64,000 nt of DNA from Actinomycetota bacterium (GCA_003598015.1 QZKE01000068.1:1-64000); one strand, 5' to 3'. Counted from the stretch's first letter, positions 44,601 through 55,595 are shown. Numbers and translations are program-made. The notes: a model not told the origin generated them from the letters alone.

Positions 44601-45086
44601 TTATCGGCTCGAGAGCTTGCCACCCAGCTCTCGCCCGAACTCCCGCGCGCGCGCCACTTCGCTTTCGGGCAGTATGCCCCTGTCCTCTCCCTTCCCCGGT
44701 GCCTTGTAGCCTTCGATGGCGGCCTTGAACGGCGGCGCGATGGCGATCAAACCGCCCGCCTCGAGCAGCTCGTACAACACCTCGGAAGCCTGTGTGAGGG
44801 GCTTCTCGTCGTTGACGGTGCCGCCCGTGCTGAAGGTCGCGAAGGGCTTGCCCGCCAAGCCCGCCTTTATGACTTTTTTCGCGTAGCGCTTGATCTTCGG
44901 CCAGGCGCCGGGCCATCTCGTCGCGGCGCCGATGACGACAAAGTCGAGGGACGGATCCGGCGGTCCGGCGTCCTCTATCGCGACCACCTGCACTTCATGC
45001 CCGGACTCGCTCAGCCCCTGGCCGATCGCCTCGGCTGTCTTCCTGCAACTACCCCACCAGCTCTTGTAGACTACTATGCCTTTCAT
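44601..45086 (-). CDS. Flavodoxin-like protein
   Basis: A 161-residue flavodoxin-fold protein. The FMN phosphate loop is YKSWWGSCRKTAEA, a variant of T/S-x-T-G-x-T, and the later loops IGAATRWPGAWPKI and FSTGGTVND line the flavin. It may shuttle electrons or act as a quinone-reductase-like WrbA relative. The ATG at 45086 has GGAGGG. The 45090-45577 interval beyond it contains no gene or structure I can support. Confidence 0.85.
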   Translation of the reverse strand: MKGIVVYKSWWGSCRKTAEAIGQGLSESGHEVQVVAIEDAGPPDPSLDFVVIGAATRWPGAWPKIKRYAKKVIKAGLAGKPFATFSTGGTVNDEKPLTQASEVLYELLEAGGLIAIAPPFKAAIEGYKAPGKGEDRGILPESEVARAREFGRELGGKLSSR

Positions 45087-45577
45087 CACGCCCTCCTAGG
45101 TCCTCGCGGCGGACACTGTATCCTCTCTTCGTGATTGACGAGCTTCATAATTCCATGGCATGCCGCTCGATTGTGGAAAACTCCTTCCTGATATGGTTTT
45201 GGCATCACGGGCCAAGTATCCTTCAGGTTTGATATGGTCTCCGGTCTGATTATATGCCCATTGCCCTTTCTTCCGCCGACATCAGTCGCTTCCGAGGTGC
45301 TCATGTATCCACATATATTCCGCTATTTCTCATAAGCCCATTACAGGATACGAGGTTGACGACAGGCCGATCTCGCCGGCAAAGAATGGTGGAACCTGCA
45401 AGCCCCGGCCAGATGGATGGCGCCGGATGCCTCCCTGAAGATGATAAGGTCTTCCGGGGACTTCAAACCAGCCGTCATCCCGACCCCGCGGATGCGGGAG
45501 GCGGCGTGTTGACCGCTCCCCCGGGCGGTCATATGATGATTACGCGATAACCTGAGCGGACAAATGGAGGCCGCGGC

Positions 45578-46366
45578 ATGGAAAAAACCCCGGAGGAAAA
45601 GGCCGAGCTGCTCATGGAGCTGGCCGAGGCTCCTTCCACCCGTCTCGAAGCGGAGCTGGCCTTCCGCTTCCTCTACGCTCACCTCGAGGCCGCCATCAAG
45701 CGCAACGGGGAGCTGAACATCCTGGATGTCGGTAGCGGTCTCGGAGAGGTGGCACTCCGTTTCGCCGCTTTGGGCCACAAGGTGACCATGCTCGAGCCGC
45801 AAGCCTGTCTCCTGGAAACGGCGGAGGAGCGGGCGCGGCTGCAGCTGCCGGACCGTACCGGGCTCATGAGGTTCCTCAACGAACGCATCGAGGACCTGGA
45901 GGAATGTATCGATGACGAGTTCGATCTCATCGTCTGCCACGAGACCATCGAGTACGTGGACGATCCGCTGCGGGCGTTCAACGTCATCACCCGCGTGCTG
46001 AAGCCCCGCGGCACGCTCTCGCTCGTCTTCCTCAACCGCTACGGCCTCATAGCGCGCCGGCTGATCGTGGACGAGAACGTCAAGGAGGCCATGGAGACTT
46101 TCGATGTGGACGAGTTCGATACGCAGCTGCATCACGGCCGCGGCCATCTCTATTCGGACGCGGAGATAACGGCCTTGCTGGAGCCCCTCGGCTACAATAT
46201 CGACGGCCAGTACGGGCTGCTGGTCTTCGCCGAGTTCATCGATTGCTCCCTCTTCGAGGAAGGGCAGTGTTTCAAGGGGATGCTGGAGCTGGAGGAGAGA
46301 GCGGGCCAGGAACCGCACCTCAAGGGCATCGGCAAGTTCGTCCAGCTCATCTGCTCCAAGTCCTGA
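45578..46366 (+). CDS. Class I SAM-dependent methyltransferase (CmoM/SmtA-like)
   Basis: A 262-residue methyltransferase. Motif I is ILDVGSGLGEVALRFA, the acidic residue of motif II is in TMLEPQA, motif III/IV is FDLIVCHETIEYVDDP and LKPRGTLSLVFLNRYGL follows. The last stretch and overall length recall CmoM, which methylates 5-carboxymethoxyuridine in tRNA, but substrate identity is not certain. GGAGG precedes the ATG. Confidence 0.85.
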   Translation: MEKTPEEKAELLMELAEAPSTRLEAELAFRFLYAHLEAAIKRNGELNILDVGSGLGEVALRFAALGHKVTMLEPQACLLETAEERARLQLPDRTGLMRFLNERIEDLEECIDDEFDLIVCHETIEYVDDPLRAFNVITRVLKPRGTLSLVFLNRYGLIARRLIVDENVKEAMETFDVDEFDTQLHHGRGHLYSDAEITALLEPLGYNIDGQYGLLVFAEFIDCSLFEEGQCFKGMLELEERAGQEPHLKGIGKFVQLICSKS

Positions 46367-46445
46367 TGCAGCTTCGGCTCCGGTGCTGCCGCCGGGGCTT
46401 GAGATACACCGCGCAGGCGGCCCGCGTATGATCGCGCGAAAGGCC

Positions 46446-47744
46446 CTAGGCCGTCTCGGCGCCGGCCTCCTCCCTGTGCTTTGATACTGTCCTCGCTATA
46501 CGACGGAGCGAGGCCGTGGTACCGCTCAGACCCTTCTTTACCACGGCGTAGGTCAGGAGCTGCTGGTACAGGCTCTCGTCCTCAAGGTCCCGCCAGCGCA
46601 GCTGGCGCTTGGTGCGGGTGAGAAAGAGCATGGGGATCCAGGTGCCGGTGTTCACGTAGAACTTACCCTTGCGGCCGCCCAGCACCGGCTGCAGTTCGTT
46701 GGAGTAATAGCGGTGGTCGTGACCGAAGACCACGACGTCGATCCCCTCGTCGCCCAGGAGGATCTCACGCGCCGCCACCGAAAGCGCGTCTTCGCGCGTA
46801 GCCAGGGAATCCAGCAGCAGGTCATCCCGGCCGGCCTCCTCCTCGTCATCATCCTCAGGGAAAGCGGAGGAGAGCATCTCCGCATCCTCGACTCCCGGCA
46901 TCTCCACCCGCCCGCGCCCGGACACGAGGTCCATGAAGCGTTTGCGCGAATAACCCCAGGTGTCGATGCGTCCCTCCCTCTTGCGCCGCAGCAACTCCCG
47001 GCTCTCCTTGAAGGGCGGGAATCCCACCTTGGACATGAAGCGCGTGAGCTTATAGCCGTAGGCCATCTTGAACCACCAGCTCTCGTCCTGTATGCCCAGG
47101 AAGACCATGTTGGGGATGGGGCGCACGTTGTTGATGAAGGGGTTGCGCTCGCTCATCATACCGTTGGAGAAGTATTCCAGAAAACAGTTGCCCCAGCTCC
47201 GCTCCAGCCGCAGCTCACCCGTCTTGGGGTCGCGCAGGAAGGGGTGGGTAAAATCCTCGAAGACGCTGTCGGCGTAGAACTGGTTGCCGTGCTCCACGTA
47301 CAGTGAGCCGGTGCGATAGATGCCGCTGCATTCGAAGTGGAAGTGGTCGGAGTCCGGCCCTCCCAGTTCCTCCAGCAGCCGGTCGCGCACGCGGGGCCAG
47401 AACAAGTCTATATCGTGGTTGCCCGGTATGAGGACCACCCGGTGGCTTTTCTCCATGAAAACGCGGAGGGATACGAACAGATCGTTATGCGCCTCGAGTA
47501 CTCTCTCCAGCCTGGCCAGGGATTCGCCTTCGGTGCTACCCAGGCGCGAAAAGGGGCGCGTCGACGTCTTGTCCAGGTTGACGGCGACGAAATCTATGAA
47601 GTCACCGTTGATGATCAACTCCGCGCTACGGCGCTTGGCCACCGTGTCCAGGAAGCTGATGAAGCTCTCGTCCTGGTCGAAGTCGTCCAGGTAATCGCCC
47701 GCCCCCAGGTGCAGGTCGCTGACTATATATCTCGTCTTGGCCAT
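46446..47744 (-). CDS. Calcineurin-like metallophosphoesterase
   Basis: A 432-residue phosphoesterase. The dinuclear metal motifs appear in order: SDLHLG, NGDFIDF, IPGNHDID and FGHDHRYY. Between the third and fourth motifs is an insert of about 200 residues with an acidic patch (EDDDEEEAGRDD). Its relatives include UDP-diacylglucosamine hydrolase-like enzymes, but the large insert makes the substrate unclear. The ATG at 47744 or a GTG one codon earlier may be used. Confidence 0.88.
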   Translation of the reverse strand: MAKTRYIVSDLHLGAGDYLDDFDQDESFISFLDTVAKRRSAELIINGDFIDFVAVNLDKTSTRPFSRLGSTEGESLARLERVLEAHNDLFVSLRVFMEKSHRVVLIPGNHDIDLFWPRVRDRLLEELGGPDSDHFHFECSGIYRTGSLYVEHGNQFYADSVFEDFTHPFLRDPKTGELRLERSWGNCFLEYFSNGMMSERNPFINNVRPIPNMVFLGIQDESWWFKMAYGYKLTRFMSKVGFPPFKESRELLRRKREGRIDTWGYSRKRFMDLVSGRGRVEMPGVEDAEMLSSAFPEDDDEEEAGRDDLLLDSLATREDALSVAAREILLGDEGIDVVVFGHDHRYYSNELQPVLGGRKGKFYVNTGTWIPMLFLTRTKRQLRWRDLEDESLYQQLLTYAVVKKGLSGTTASLRRIARTVSKHREEAGAETA

Positions 47745-48131
47745 CACATATCACCACGCCGCGTATTCCATCGGCCTGCTTTGATCCATATCGGCAAACC
47801 AAGAATTGAGTATAACATCCTCCGAATCACGGCGCCCCAAATAACATCGTCTTACCTCGATTAAGAGCCTTACGACCTTTTCCTCGACCTCGCCGGCGCC
47901 CTCCGCTTCCTTAAATGGATGTCATAGCGTGTTTCCCAGATCGAACGTTCAGGAGATCACCCTCTTCCTTGCTCAGTCGTCTCTACCAGGATGATGGGGT
48001 GGTCTCACAGTATTACCTAATCCAAAGTGCCTATCGAAATGCTGGGGCATCTTCTGTACTACGCCTCGAGGTTGCCCGAGAAGGTTCTTCTCCGAGAAGA
48101 GCGGGTGGGAAGATAGGAAATATATGAGGGT

Positions 48132-48230
48132 GGGTCAGGTCTTGCATCTTGAATTTCAATGAAACAGCCAGCATAGAATAGGGAGATGGCGTAATCACAG
48201 GATTCAAGACCTGGCACCGAGGCTTGACCC
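48132..48230. repeat. Degenerate GGGTCAGGTCTTG inverted-repeat element
   Basis: The left end GGGTCAGGTCTTGCATCTTG faces a right end CAAGACCTG...GACCC that has an insertion. It looks like a decayed member of the dispersed family. Apart from this, 47748-48289 shows nothing recognisable. Confidence 0.55.
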
Positions 48231-48289
48231 ATACTTTTACTGAAGAATCATCGTTCTTATCTGGCGGCTTTGCCCGAATAACAACTGTT

Positions 48290-49822
48290 TCAATCCGAGA
48301 AACGTTCGTAGATATCGGCGAAGTCGTCGTGGCGTGTCCGGAACACCTCGAGGACGGCGGGGTCGAAGTGAGAGGGCAGGCTGCGCCCGTCACCCTCCAG
48401 GATGATCTCCACAGCTTTCTCGTGGGAGTATCCCTGCTTGTATGAACGCCGGCTCCTCAGCGCATCGTAGATATCACTCAAAGCCACGATGCGTCCCGAG
48501 ACCGGTATGCTTTCGCCCCGCAAGCCTTGCGGGTAGCCAGAACCGTCCCACTTCTCGTGGTGCGTGAGGGCGATCTCCGCGGCCATGGCCAGGCGGGGAT
48601 GTTTCCCCAGGATGTGCGCTCCAGCCCGGCAGTGGGTCTTCATTATCTCCCACTCCTCGGCCGTCAGGGGTTCGGGTTTGCGGAGGATATCGGGATGTAT
48701 ATGGATCTTACCCACGTCGTGCATCTGGGAGGAGTAGCCGATCACTTCGACCTCTTGCGGGACGAGCCCGATAGCCTCGGCGACGAGGGAGGAGTAAAGG
48801 CTTACCCGGCTTATGTGCTCCCCCGTGAGCTCGTCGCTCTCCTCGGCGGCCCTGGCCAGGGCTCCGACGGTATAGCGGAAAGCCTCCTCGGTCTCCCGCA
48901 TATGCAGGGATATGGTGTGGAAGAATGAGGAGCTGAGGAAGAAGGTTTTCAACACCTCGCGGTCGAAATCGCCGATGGCGGAGGGATATCCGGCCGCGAC
49001 AACCAGGTAGTCTCCGTCGCTGATCCAGGCCGCGTCCGCGATCTGGTCAAGGGATGGCGGAACACCGGGGAAAGTGCACGGCGAGATGCGCCCCATCTCC
49101 GGCTCGCGCTCCCAGGAGATTCCCGATGCGGCCAATTCCTGCAAGGTGAGATATCTCTCCTCCCAGGCGAGCTTTCCGCCGTCGCTTTCGAGCAGGATGC
49201 CGACGGCTCCCAGGGTCCCCGTTCTTCTGCCCAGGTAGAGGAAGCGGGGTCCTTTCTGCGGCGCGGCGGTCGAGAGGAACGCCACGGCGAGCTCCCGGCT
49301 GATATCGGCAGGAACGGCGCCCTCTTCTCCGACGCTCCCCAGGATGAAAGCGCTCATAGAAGTGACGGAGGTCATGGAATGATAGGCGTTTTCCAGGCCG
49401 TCGCGCAGGGTCTTGAGGCGCAGCAACGACCTGGTGCGCGCCAGCAGTTCCTGCCTGTCCACCGGTTTGGAGAGGAAATCGTCCGCCCCGGCTTCCAGCG
49501 CCCTCACGCGGTCGGGGGTGGAATCGAGGGCGGTCACCATCACCACCGGTATGAAGACCGTGTCCGTATCGCTCTTGATGCGGCGGCAGACCTCGACCCC
49601 GTCGATACCCGGCATGAGGATATCCAGCAGGATCAGGTCTACGTGAGCCTCACCCGCTATCTTCAGGGCTTCCTCACCGCCCCCGGCGCGAAGCACCCGG
49701 TAACCCTCCGGCTCCAGGGCTGCCTGCAGGAAATCGAGGTTGACCGGCTCGTCGTCCACCGCGAGGATCACGGCATCGCAAGGGTTACGCGGCGATCCCT
49801 GTGCATCCGCGTCATACTTCAT
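48290..49822 (-). CDS. Response regulator with HD-GYP output domain
   Basis: A 510-residue signalling protein. A receiver domain (about residues 15-135: AVDDEP, phospho-acceptor in [15 protein letters not shown]) and a variable GAF-like middle precede the C-terminal HD-GYP phosphodiesterase. The last shows [28 protein letters not shown] and [20 protein letters not shown] domains hydrolyse cyclic di-GMP. The start overlaps the kinase stop (ATGA) and has AAGGGGGCGG. It is the likely target of the neighbouring histidine kinase. Confidence 0.95.
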   Translation of the reverse strand: MKYDADAQGSPRNPCDAVILAVDDEPVNLDFLQAALEPEGYRVLRAGGGEEALKIAGEAHVDLILLDILMPGIDGVEVCRRIKSDTDTVFIPVVMVTALDSTPDRVRALEAGADDFLSKPVDRQELLARTRSLLRLKTLRDGLENAYHSMTSVTSMSAFILGSVGEEGAVPADISRELAVAFLSTAAPQKGPRFLYLGRRTGTLGAVGILLESDGGKLAWEERYLTLQELAASGISWEREPEMGRISPCTFPGVPPSLDQIADAAWISDGDYLVVAAGYPSAIGDFDREVLKTFFLSSSFFHTISLHMRETEEAFRYTVGALARAAEESDELTGEHISRVSLYSSLVAEAIGLVPQEVEVIGYSSQMHDVGKIHIHPDILRKPEPLTAEEWEIMKTHCRAGAHILGKHPRLAMAAEIALTHHEKWDGSGYPQGLRGESIPVSGRIVALSDIYDALRSRRSYKQGYSHEKAVEIILEGDGRSLPSHFDPAVLEVFRTRHDDFADIYERFSD

Positions 49823-51750
49823 GACCGCCCCCTTTTGCGTGCATCCACAGCATGGTATACGGGAAGGGTGAAGGAAAAGGTACTGCCCCTGCCCGGCTCG
49901 CTCTCCACCCGGATGCTTCCGCCGTGCAATTCCACGAGCCTCCTGCTCAAGGCGAGGCCCAGGCCGGCGCCCCCTCCCCTGCGGGCTCCCTCCCCGACCT
50001 GTGTGAACTCGTTGAAGAGTTTGCCCTGGTCCTGCGGGGCGATGCCCACCCCGGTGTCCTCGACCTCGACGACCACACGGTCGCCCTCGCGGTACGCTCG
50101 TACCTCCACGCTTCCCCCCTCCGGGGTGAACTTCAAGGCGTTGGAGAGGAGGTTGAACAGTACCTGCCTTACCCGGCGCCGGTCGGCGGTGACCCTGCAG
50201 GGCAGGGCGTCGCGATGCAAGGTGAGGCGTACGCCGCCGCGGTCTGCCTCCTGCCGCATCAACTCCAGCGTCGAGCCGACGAGTTCATCCATGTCGAGCT
50301 CCTCCGTCTGCAGGGACAGCTCATCCGCCTCCAGGCGCATATAGTCGAGGATGTCGCTGATGAGAGCGAGGAGGTGCTTCCCGCTGGTATGGATATTCTC
50401 CAGGTAGCGCTGCTGCTTCTCGTTTACCGCGCCGTAGGTCCCCGCGAGCAGTATCTCCGAAAAGCCGATGACCGCGTTCAGCGGCGTCTTCAGCTCGTGG
50501 GAAACTGAGGCCATAAAGCGGTTCTTGAGACTATCCAGCTCGAGTAGCTGTCGTTTGTCCTCCTCCAGGAGCAGGCGCTGCTTCTCCTCGGTTATGTCGC
50601 TGGCCAGGTGGACCGTGCCCGCGGCCTGGTCCGCGCCCATGCGATAGGGGGTGATGAGAATACGGTAGGAACGGTTGTCTCCGCCCTGCATCTCGAACCC
50701 CGCCATGCCCTCCATCAGCGCCCCCCGGCGATATGGGCAAGCCTCGAAGCGCTGTCCGCAAGACATGACGTCCGAGCACCTGCGGCCTACGACGTCCGTC
50801 AGCGGCAGCCCCGCGTACTCGGCCAACGCGGCGTTCGCGCGCTGGATGATGCCCTCGGGGTTGGCGAAGAATACCATGTCGCGCATGGAGTCCACCGTGG
50901 CCTCCCATTCCCGCCGCGCCGCCTGTACCCGGCTGAAGAGCTGCAGGTTCTCCAGGGCCAGCCCCAGCTGCATGCCGAGCAAGGACAGGGACTCCTTCTC
51001 CTGGGAGCTCCAGGATGACTCGTGATCATAACCCATGATCACCATGCCCACCGGCCTGCGGTTGCTCTTGAGGGTGAAGAGGAGGAAATCGCTGCCCTCG
51101 CCGCCGCCAAGGTCCAGGAGGCGGCTCCAATCGCCCGCCGCGGGGTCGAGCCTCAGCAGGATATCCCTTTCGATGACATCCACGACGCAGAGGATCTCCG
51201 CGAAGACCCTGTCCATGACCGCGAGACCGCCGTGCGCCGCTACATCCGCGAGGAAACGATCGGACAGGTTCCGCTGGTAGAAGACGGACAGGCCCCTCCT
51301 GCCTTCCTCCGCGGAGAGCATGAGCAGGCGGCGGCAGCGGAAGCGCTCCATGAGCTCGCCCAGCGCCGTGGGGATGGCATCCGCGTCGCTGAGCGGGCGG
51401 TTGAGCGCGCGGACCACGGCACCGATGGCGAGTCGGGTGGACTTGTATCCGTCCAACTCCTGCCGCAGCGCGGCGCATGTCCTGGTATACTCTGCGGCGA
51501 GCGCGATAGCGGATGCTTCCGGTTTTCTCAGGGTGAGTATCTCCAGCCCCCGGTCTGCGCCCGGCTCTTCAGCCCCCGGGTGTAGTCCGCTTGCGTGAGC
51601 GGCCTCGCCATCGACTATCAGCAAACCCTTGAGCCCGGTGAGACTCCGGGTCTCCGGCCCCAGCCACACGGCATCCACGCCGTGTTCACGCAGGATGGAA
51701 GATACGCCGTCCACGAAATCCTGGCGTTCGGACAGGATCCATGCATTCAT
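49819..51750 (-). CDS. Sensor histidine kinase (GAF-PAS-HisKA-HATPase)
   Basis: A 643-residue soluble-type kinase. The N-terminal 100 residues look receiver-like but degenerate. A GAF domain (about 110-280) is followed by PAS (about 285-400, with a cysteine pair in [10 protein letters not shown]), HisKA (phospho-His in [16 protein letters not shown]) and HATPase_c (N-box [10 protein letters not shown]1 VEDTGVGI, G2 GLGLAL). No membrane segments are evident, so it probably senses a cytosolic cue. The ATG at 51750 has GGGGAG ahead. The earlier ATG at 51777 has none. Confidence 0.93.
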   Translation of the reverse strand: MNAWILSERQDFVDGVSSILREHGVDAVWLGPETRSLTGLKGLLIVDGEAAHASGLHPGAEEPGADRGLEILTLRKPEASAIALAAEYTRTCAALRQELDGYKSTRLAIGAVVRALNRPLSDADAIPTALGELMERFRCRRLLMLSAEEGRRGLSVFYQRNLSDRFLADVAAHGGLAVMDRVFAEILCVVDVIERDILLRLDPAAGDWSRLLDLGGGEGSDFLLFTLKSNRRPVGMVIMGYDHESSWSSQEKESLSLLGMQLGLALENLQLFSRVQAARREWEATVDSMRDMVFFANPEGIIQRANAALAEYAGLPLTDVVGRRCSDVMSCGQRFEACPYRRGALMEGMAGFEMQGGDNRSYRILITPYRMGADQAAGTVHLASDITEEKQRLLLEEDKRQLLELDSLKNRFMASVSHELKTPLNAVIGFSEILLAGTYGAVNEKQQRYLENIHTSGKHLLALISDILDYMRLEADELSLQTEELDMDELVGSTLELMRQEADRGGVRLTLHRDALPCRVTADRRRVRQVLFNLLSNALKFTPEGGSVEVRAYREGDRVVVEVEDTGVGIAPQDQGKLFNEFTQVGEGARRGGGAGLGLALSRRLVELHGGSIRVESEPGRGSTFSFTLPVYHAVDARKRGRS

Positions 51751-51945
51751 ATCAGCACTCCCCATGCTCATTTCCATTATATATCAGGCCGCGGGGAGGA
51801 TAATGTATAGAGATGATTGTGCCGAAATATAAGCTATAGGCATCGAGGGTTTCCCCGCGTAAAGGATCCTTCGTGGCGGAAGGCTCGCCTGCCGGGATGG
51901 GAGGCGAGTCCGGCCCGTCGTCGTGCTGGGGAGGGCATCAGCGCA

Positions 51946-52392
51946 ATGCCGGAAAAAATACTTGTCGTTGATGATGACGCGACCATGGTCAACCTGCTGG
52001 CCACCATCCTCGAGATGGAGGGCATGACGCCGCGGAAAGCCCTGTCGGCCAGGCAGGCGTTCGCCTTCATGGAGCAGGAGTTGCCCGACCTGATCCTCCT
52101 GGATATCATGATGCCCGAACTGGACGGCTTCGAGGTCCTGGCCATGCTGCGCAAGAACCCTAAGACCAAAGACCTGCCGGTGATCATCGTCACCGGGCTG
52201 GCGGACAAGAGGAACATGCTCAAGGGGTGGAGGGAGCAGGCGGACGAGTGGATCACCAAGCCCTTCGACCCCATGACCCTGGTTGCCAGTATCAAGTCCA
52301 TCCTGGCGAAATCGCTGGAGAAGCGGCTGGAGGAGAGGGCGCGGCACATCGACGACCTCCTGGGCATCCTGGAGAGGATGGATAGCGGGTAA
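51946..52392 (+). CDS. Single-domain response regulator
   Basis: A 148-residue CheY-like receiver: acidic pocket VVDDDA, phospho-Asp in LILLDIMMPELDG, switch Thr in IIVTGL and KPFDP. A helical tail (KSLEKRLEERARHIDDLLG) replaces an output domain. It lies divergently from the kinase/HD-GYP pair and probably belongs to the same pathway. The ATG at 51946 follows GGGAGGG at slightly long spacing. Confidence 0.9.
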   Translation: MPEKILVVDDDATMVNLLATILEMEGMTPRKALSARQAFAFMEQELPDLILLDIMMPELDGFEVLAMLRKNPKTKDLPVIIVTGLADKRNMLKGWREQADEWITKPFDPMTLVASIKSILAKSLEKRLEERARHIDDLLGILERMDSG

Positions 52393-52585
52393 GCACCACG
52401 ATGGAGCCTTGGTGCTATCGGGCGCCACCTTCCACGTATGCCTATCGGACAACCGCTTTATCCCCATATAATGATGGTGGTTTTTCTCCCGTGGGTATGA
52501 GTCGACCCCGGTCTTGCTACCCGTTGAGCCGTACTTGTGGGAGAATAGCCCACATGACTCATCCGCCTCGAAACGTGGAGGGGAT

Positions 52586-53710
52586 ATGGCCTGCAGAGTA
52601 GGGGACATCATCGCGCTCGTGGAGGAACTGGCGCCACCTTATCTCGCAGAGGATTGGGATAACGTGGGCCTGCAGGTGGGCTCGGAACGGGCGGAGACGG
52701 GCGCCGTCCTGGTTTCCCTCGACGCGCATCCCCGCACGCTGGAGGAGGCACGCAGCCGCGGTGCCGGTATGCTCGTCTGCCATCACCCGCCCATCTTCCG
52801 TCCCCTGCGGCGGCTGGTGACGGACGAGCCCGTGGGAGCTCTGCTGCGGGATGCGCTGGTCTCGGGCGTGGCCGTATACGCGGCCCATACCAACCTGGAT
52901 GCGTCTCCCCACGGCGTAAACGCGGCACTGGCCACGCTGCTCGCCTTGCGGGATCATCGCCCGCTGCCGGCCGAGCCGCTGGAGGCGGGGTACAAACTGG
53001 TCACCTTCCTGCCGCCCGAGCATGTAGCCGAGGTGAGCGCCGCCCTCTTCGAGACCGGCGCCGGTGCCATCGGCGACTATGCCGGGTGTTCGTTTCGTGT
53101 CGAGGGGACGGGCACCTTCACCCCCGGTCCCTCCTCCCGACCCGCCCGCGGAGAAGCCTCCGGGCCGAATGTGGTGAGCGAGGTACGGCTGGAGCTGCTG
53201 GTGAACCGGGAGGGGTTGGAGGAAGCGGTTGAGGCCATGCTATCCAGGCACCCCTACGAGGAACCCGCCTACGACATCTATCGCTTGCACGGACCGGCCT
53301 GCGCCGGGTTGGGAAGGATAGGCGACCTCCCGGAACCCGTGAGCCTGGGCCGGTTTGCCCGCAAGTGCGCTAAGCTGTTGGGAAGTCCCGCGTTGCGCCT
53401 GGCCGGCGATCCCGCCGCCGCGGTAAGCCGCGTCGCCGTCTGCGGGGGAAGCGGGGGAAAACTGGCGCCGCGCGCCCGCGAGGATGGCGCGCAGGTCCTG
53501 GTCACCGGCGATGTCGGTTACCACGAAGCGCAGGAGGCGGTTGAAGCCGGGCTGGCCGTCATCGACGCGGGCCACTACCATACCGAGAGGCCGGTAGTGC
53601 CCCACCTGGCCGCGCTGCTCTCGGGCAGGGCGGAGCGGTCGGGCCTGGAGGTGGAGATACTCGTTTCAGACGTGCATACTTATCCCTGGATCGACGGAGG
53701 TGCCGAGTGA
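52586..53710 (+). CDS. Nif3/DUF34 family dinuclear-metal protein
   Basis: A 374-residue protein of the YqfO/Nif3 group. LAEDWDNVGLQVG is the N-terminal signature, and metal ligands are in VCHHPPIF, YAAHTNLD and the C-terminal VTGDVGYHEAQ...AGHYHTE. A central PII/CutA-like insert (LEAGYKLVTFLPPEHV...) matches the longer bacterial form. It is sometimes annotated as GTP cyclohydrolase I type 2 without firm proof. GGAGGGG precedes the ATG at 52586. The next gene overlaps its stop. Confidence 0.92.
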   Translation: MACRVGDIIALVEELAPPYLAEDWDNVGLQVGSERAETGAVLVSLDAHPRTLEEARSRGAGMLVCHHPPIFRPLRRLVTDEPVGALLRDALVSGVAVYAAHTNLDASPHGVNAALATLLALRDHRPLPAEPLEAGYKLVTFLPPEHVAEVSAALFETGAGAIGDYAGCSFRVEGTGTFTPGPSSRPARGEASGPNVVSEVRLELLVNREGLEEAVEAMLSRHPYEEPAYDIYRLHGPACAGLGRIGDLPEPVSLGRFARKCAKLLGSPALRLAGDPAAAVSRVAVCGGSGGKLAPRAREDGAQVLVTGDVGYHEAQEAVEAGLAVIDAGHYHTERPVVPHLAALLSGRAERSGLEVEILVSDVHTYPWIDGGAE

Positions 53711-54414
53711 GCCAACAGGAGACCCTTTACCGGGTCCAGGAACTGGATACCCGTATACTCGAGCTGCGAGGCTGCGAGGGGAACCATCCCCTGCAGGCGG
53801 AGATTGAGGCGCTGCGGGAAGGGAGGGAGAAAGGCCTCGCCGAGTCGGAACAGACCGTCGCCAACCTGGAGGAGTCGCGCAAGAAGCAGCGCGGTTTGGA
53901 AGACGAGGTACAGGGTGTGGAGGAGAAGCTGGGGCGCGAGGAGGAGAAGCTTTACGGCGGCAAGGTGAACAATCCCAAGGAGCTGCGCGGACTGCAGGCG
54001 GAGGTGCGCTCCCTGAAGCACAAGAAGGACATCTTGGAGACGCGACTCCTCGAGGAGATGGAGAACCTGGACGAGATAACGAGGAAGGCCGACGAGCTGC
54101 AGGGGGAACGGGATCGGCTGCAGGCGGAGATAGACGAGAAGGCGGGGGTGCTGGACGGAGAGATAGCCGAGATCAGGGCGGAGCTGGCGGGGCTGGAGGA
54201 GAGACGGCGCGAGCTGCGCTCCCAGGTTGACGAGGAACTGCTGGAGCTCTACGACGAGCTGCTGGAGAGCAAGCACGGCCTGGCGGTGGTCAAGGTCTCG
54301 GATGGGGTGTGCCTGGGATGCCGGGTGGAGCTGCCGGGAATTGAATTCGATCGCTTTCTCAAGACGGAGAGCGCCTTCACCTGTACGAACTGCGGCCGCA
54401 TCCTGGCGAAGTAG
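53707..54414 (+). CDS. Coiled-coil protein with C-terminal C4 zinc ribbon
   Basis: A 235-residue protein with a long antiparallel coiled coil (about 1-185, Glu/Leu/Arg heptads) ending in a C4 zinc ribbon (CLGCRVELP...CTNCGRIL). This matches the C4-type zinc-ribbon family (PF02591, DUF164), which regularly sits between Nif3 and RNase HI genes in actinobacteria and firmicutes. The GTG start overlaps the upstream TGA. Function in the family is not settled. Confidence 0.9.
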   Translation: MSQQETLYRVQELDTRILELRGCEGNHPLQAEIEALREGREKGLAESEQTVANLEESRKKQRGLEDEVQGVEEKLGREEEKLYGGKVNNPKELRGLQAEVRSLKHKKDILETRLLEEMENLDEITRKADELQGERDRLQAEIDEKAGVLDGEIAEIRAELAGLEERRRELRSQVDEELLELYDELLESKHGLAVVKVSDGVCLGCRVELPGIEFDRFLKTESAFTCTNCGRILAK

Positions 54415-54486
54415 ATGACGGGGTCTGAGGGGCGACCCGGAGCGAGGCGGTGGAGCTTGGAGCCGAGGAAGATCAGGAGGAGCGTG

Positions 54487-55011
54487 TTGGAGCCGACCTT
54501 TCAGGGCGCGCAGCGCTTTGAGGAACTGTACGTCTACGTCGACGGTGCCGCGCGCGGCAATCCCGGGCCGGCCGCCATCGGGGTGCTGCTCCTCACCCGG
54601 CACGGCAAGAGGGTGGCGGCCTTCGGCGAGGCCATCGGCGAGGCCACCAACAATTATGCGGAGTACACCGCCCTTATCCACGCCCTGCGCCTGATCTCGG
54701 TCTTCGAGGTGGACAGGCTGCGCATCTATACCGACAGCGAGCTCATGGCCATGCAGGTGAAAGGCGAGTACCGGGTTAAAGAGAAGACCCTGCACAGCCC
54801 GCATGCCCAGGTGATGTCCATGCTGCGCCGCTACAAGGACTGGGAGATCGCGCACATACCGCGCGAGAAGAACGCCGAGGCCGATACCCTTGCGAACCGT
54901 GCCCTGAACGAGGCGGCGATTCCCGCGGGCAAGCCCGCGCGCAAGGAGCCGCCCCCGCCCGAGGGTCAATCGTCGCTTTTCTCCGAGGGCGCCGATGAAC
55001 GCGAGGAATAG
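54487..55011 (+). CDS. rnhA: Ribonuclease HI family protein
   Basis: A 174-residue RNase H fold. The catalytic D-E-D-D residues are visible in YVDGAARGNPGPAAIG, NNYAEYTAL, YTDSELM and NAEADTLAN. It would degrade the RNA strand of RNA:DNA hybrids. I took the TTG at 54487, six bases after AGGAGG. The ATG at 54415 abuts the previous stop, lacks an SD and would add an unconserved 24 residues. The C-terminal tail is proline-rich and probably disordered. Confidence 0.9.
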   Translation: MEPTFQGAQRFEELYVYVDGAARGNPGPAAIGVLLLTRHGKRVAAFGEAIGEATNNYAEYTALIHALRLISVFEVDRLRIYTDSELMAMQVKGEYRVKEKTLHSPHAQVMSMLRRYKDWEIAHIPREKNAEADTLANRALNEAAIPAGKPARKEPPPPEGQSSLFSEGADEREE

Positions 55012-55016
55012 AAGCG

Positions 55017-55595
55017 ATGTTTCTCCTTGCCCACCTGGGATTCACCGCGGCCCCCGGCGCCCTGGTCGCGAGCTGGTGGGGAGAGAACCGCGGATTCGCC
55101 TCCAAGGCTCCGGATATGAGATGGCTGCTCGCCGGAAGCGTGCTTCCGGATGTCATCGACAAGGCCGTCGGGCAGGTGTTTCTTAAACCCTATTTCGAGA
55201 ACGGCCGCATCTTCGCGCATACCTTCGTCCTCACCCTCCTCCTCGTCGTGGCCGGGTCCTGGGAATGGAGGAGGCGCGGCGACAGCCGCATCCTGCTCCT
55301 GGCCTTGGGGGTGGCCAGCCACCTGGTATTGGACCGTATCTGGATCGAACCCACCACCGCGTTGTGGCCGTCCCTAGGCCCCTTCATGAGGCACCCCTCC
55401 ATCAAGACCATCCTCGATCAGATACGCGACTATCTCGGCGATCCTGCCTTCTGGGTCACGGAGCTGGCGGGGGCGGTATTCCTCGTCGCCTCCCTCCGCT
55501 ACCTGGGCGTGAAGACACTGCGCGACCTGAAGGCGTTCCTGGTCTCCGGGGTATCCCCCTCCCTCGCCCAGTACGCGCCCGGCTACCACACCTGA
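55017..55595 (+). CDS. YdjM/DUF457-like membrane-bound metal-dependent hydrolase
   Basis: A 192-residue membrane protein of the LexA-regulated/YdjM family. Conserved polar residues at the putative metal site are LAHLGFT, GSVLPDVIDKAVG, IFAHTFVLTLL and GVASHLVLDRIW. Three or four membrane segments are evident. Biochemical function is not known. It follows RNase HI by five bases. Confidence 0.85.
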   Translation: MFLLAHLGFTAAPGALVASWWGENRGFASKAPDMRWLLAGSVLPDVIDKAVGQVFLKPYFENGRIFAHTFVLTLLLVVAGSWEWRRRGDSRILLLALGVASHLVLDRIWIEPTTALWPSLGPFMRHPSIKTILDQIRDYLGDPAFWVTELAGAVFLVASLRYLGVKTLRDLKAFLVSGVSPSLAQYAPGYHT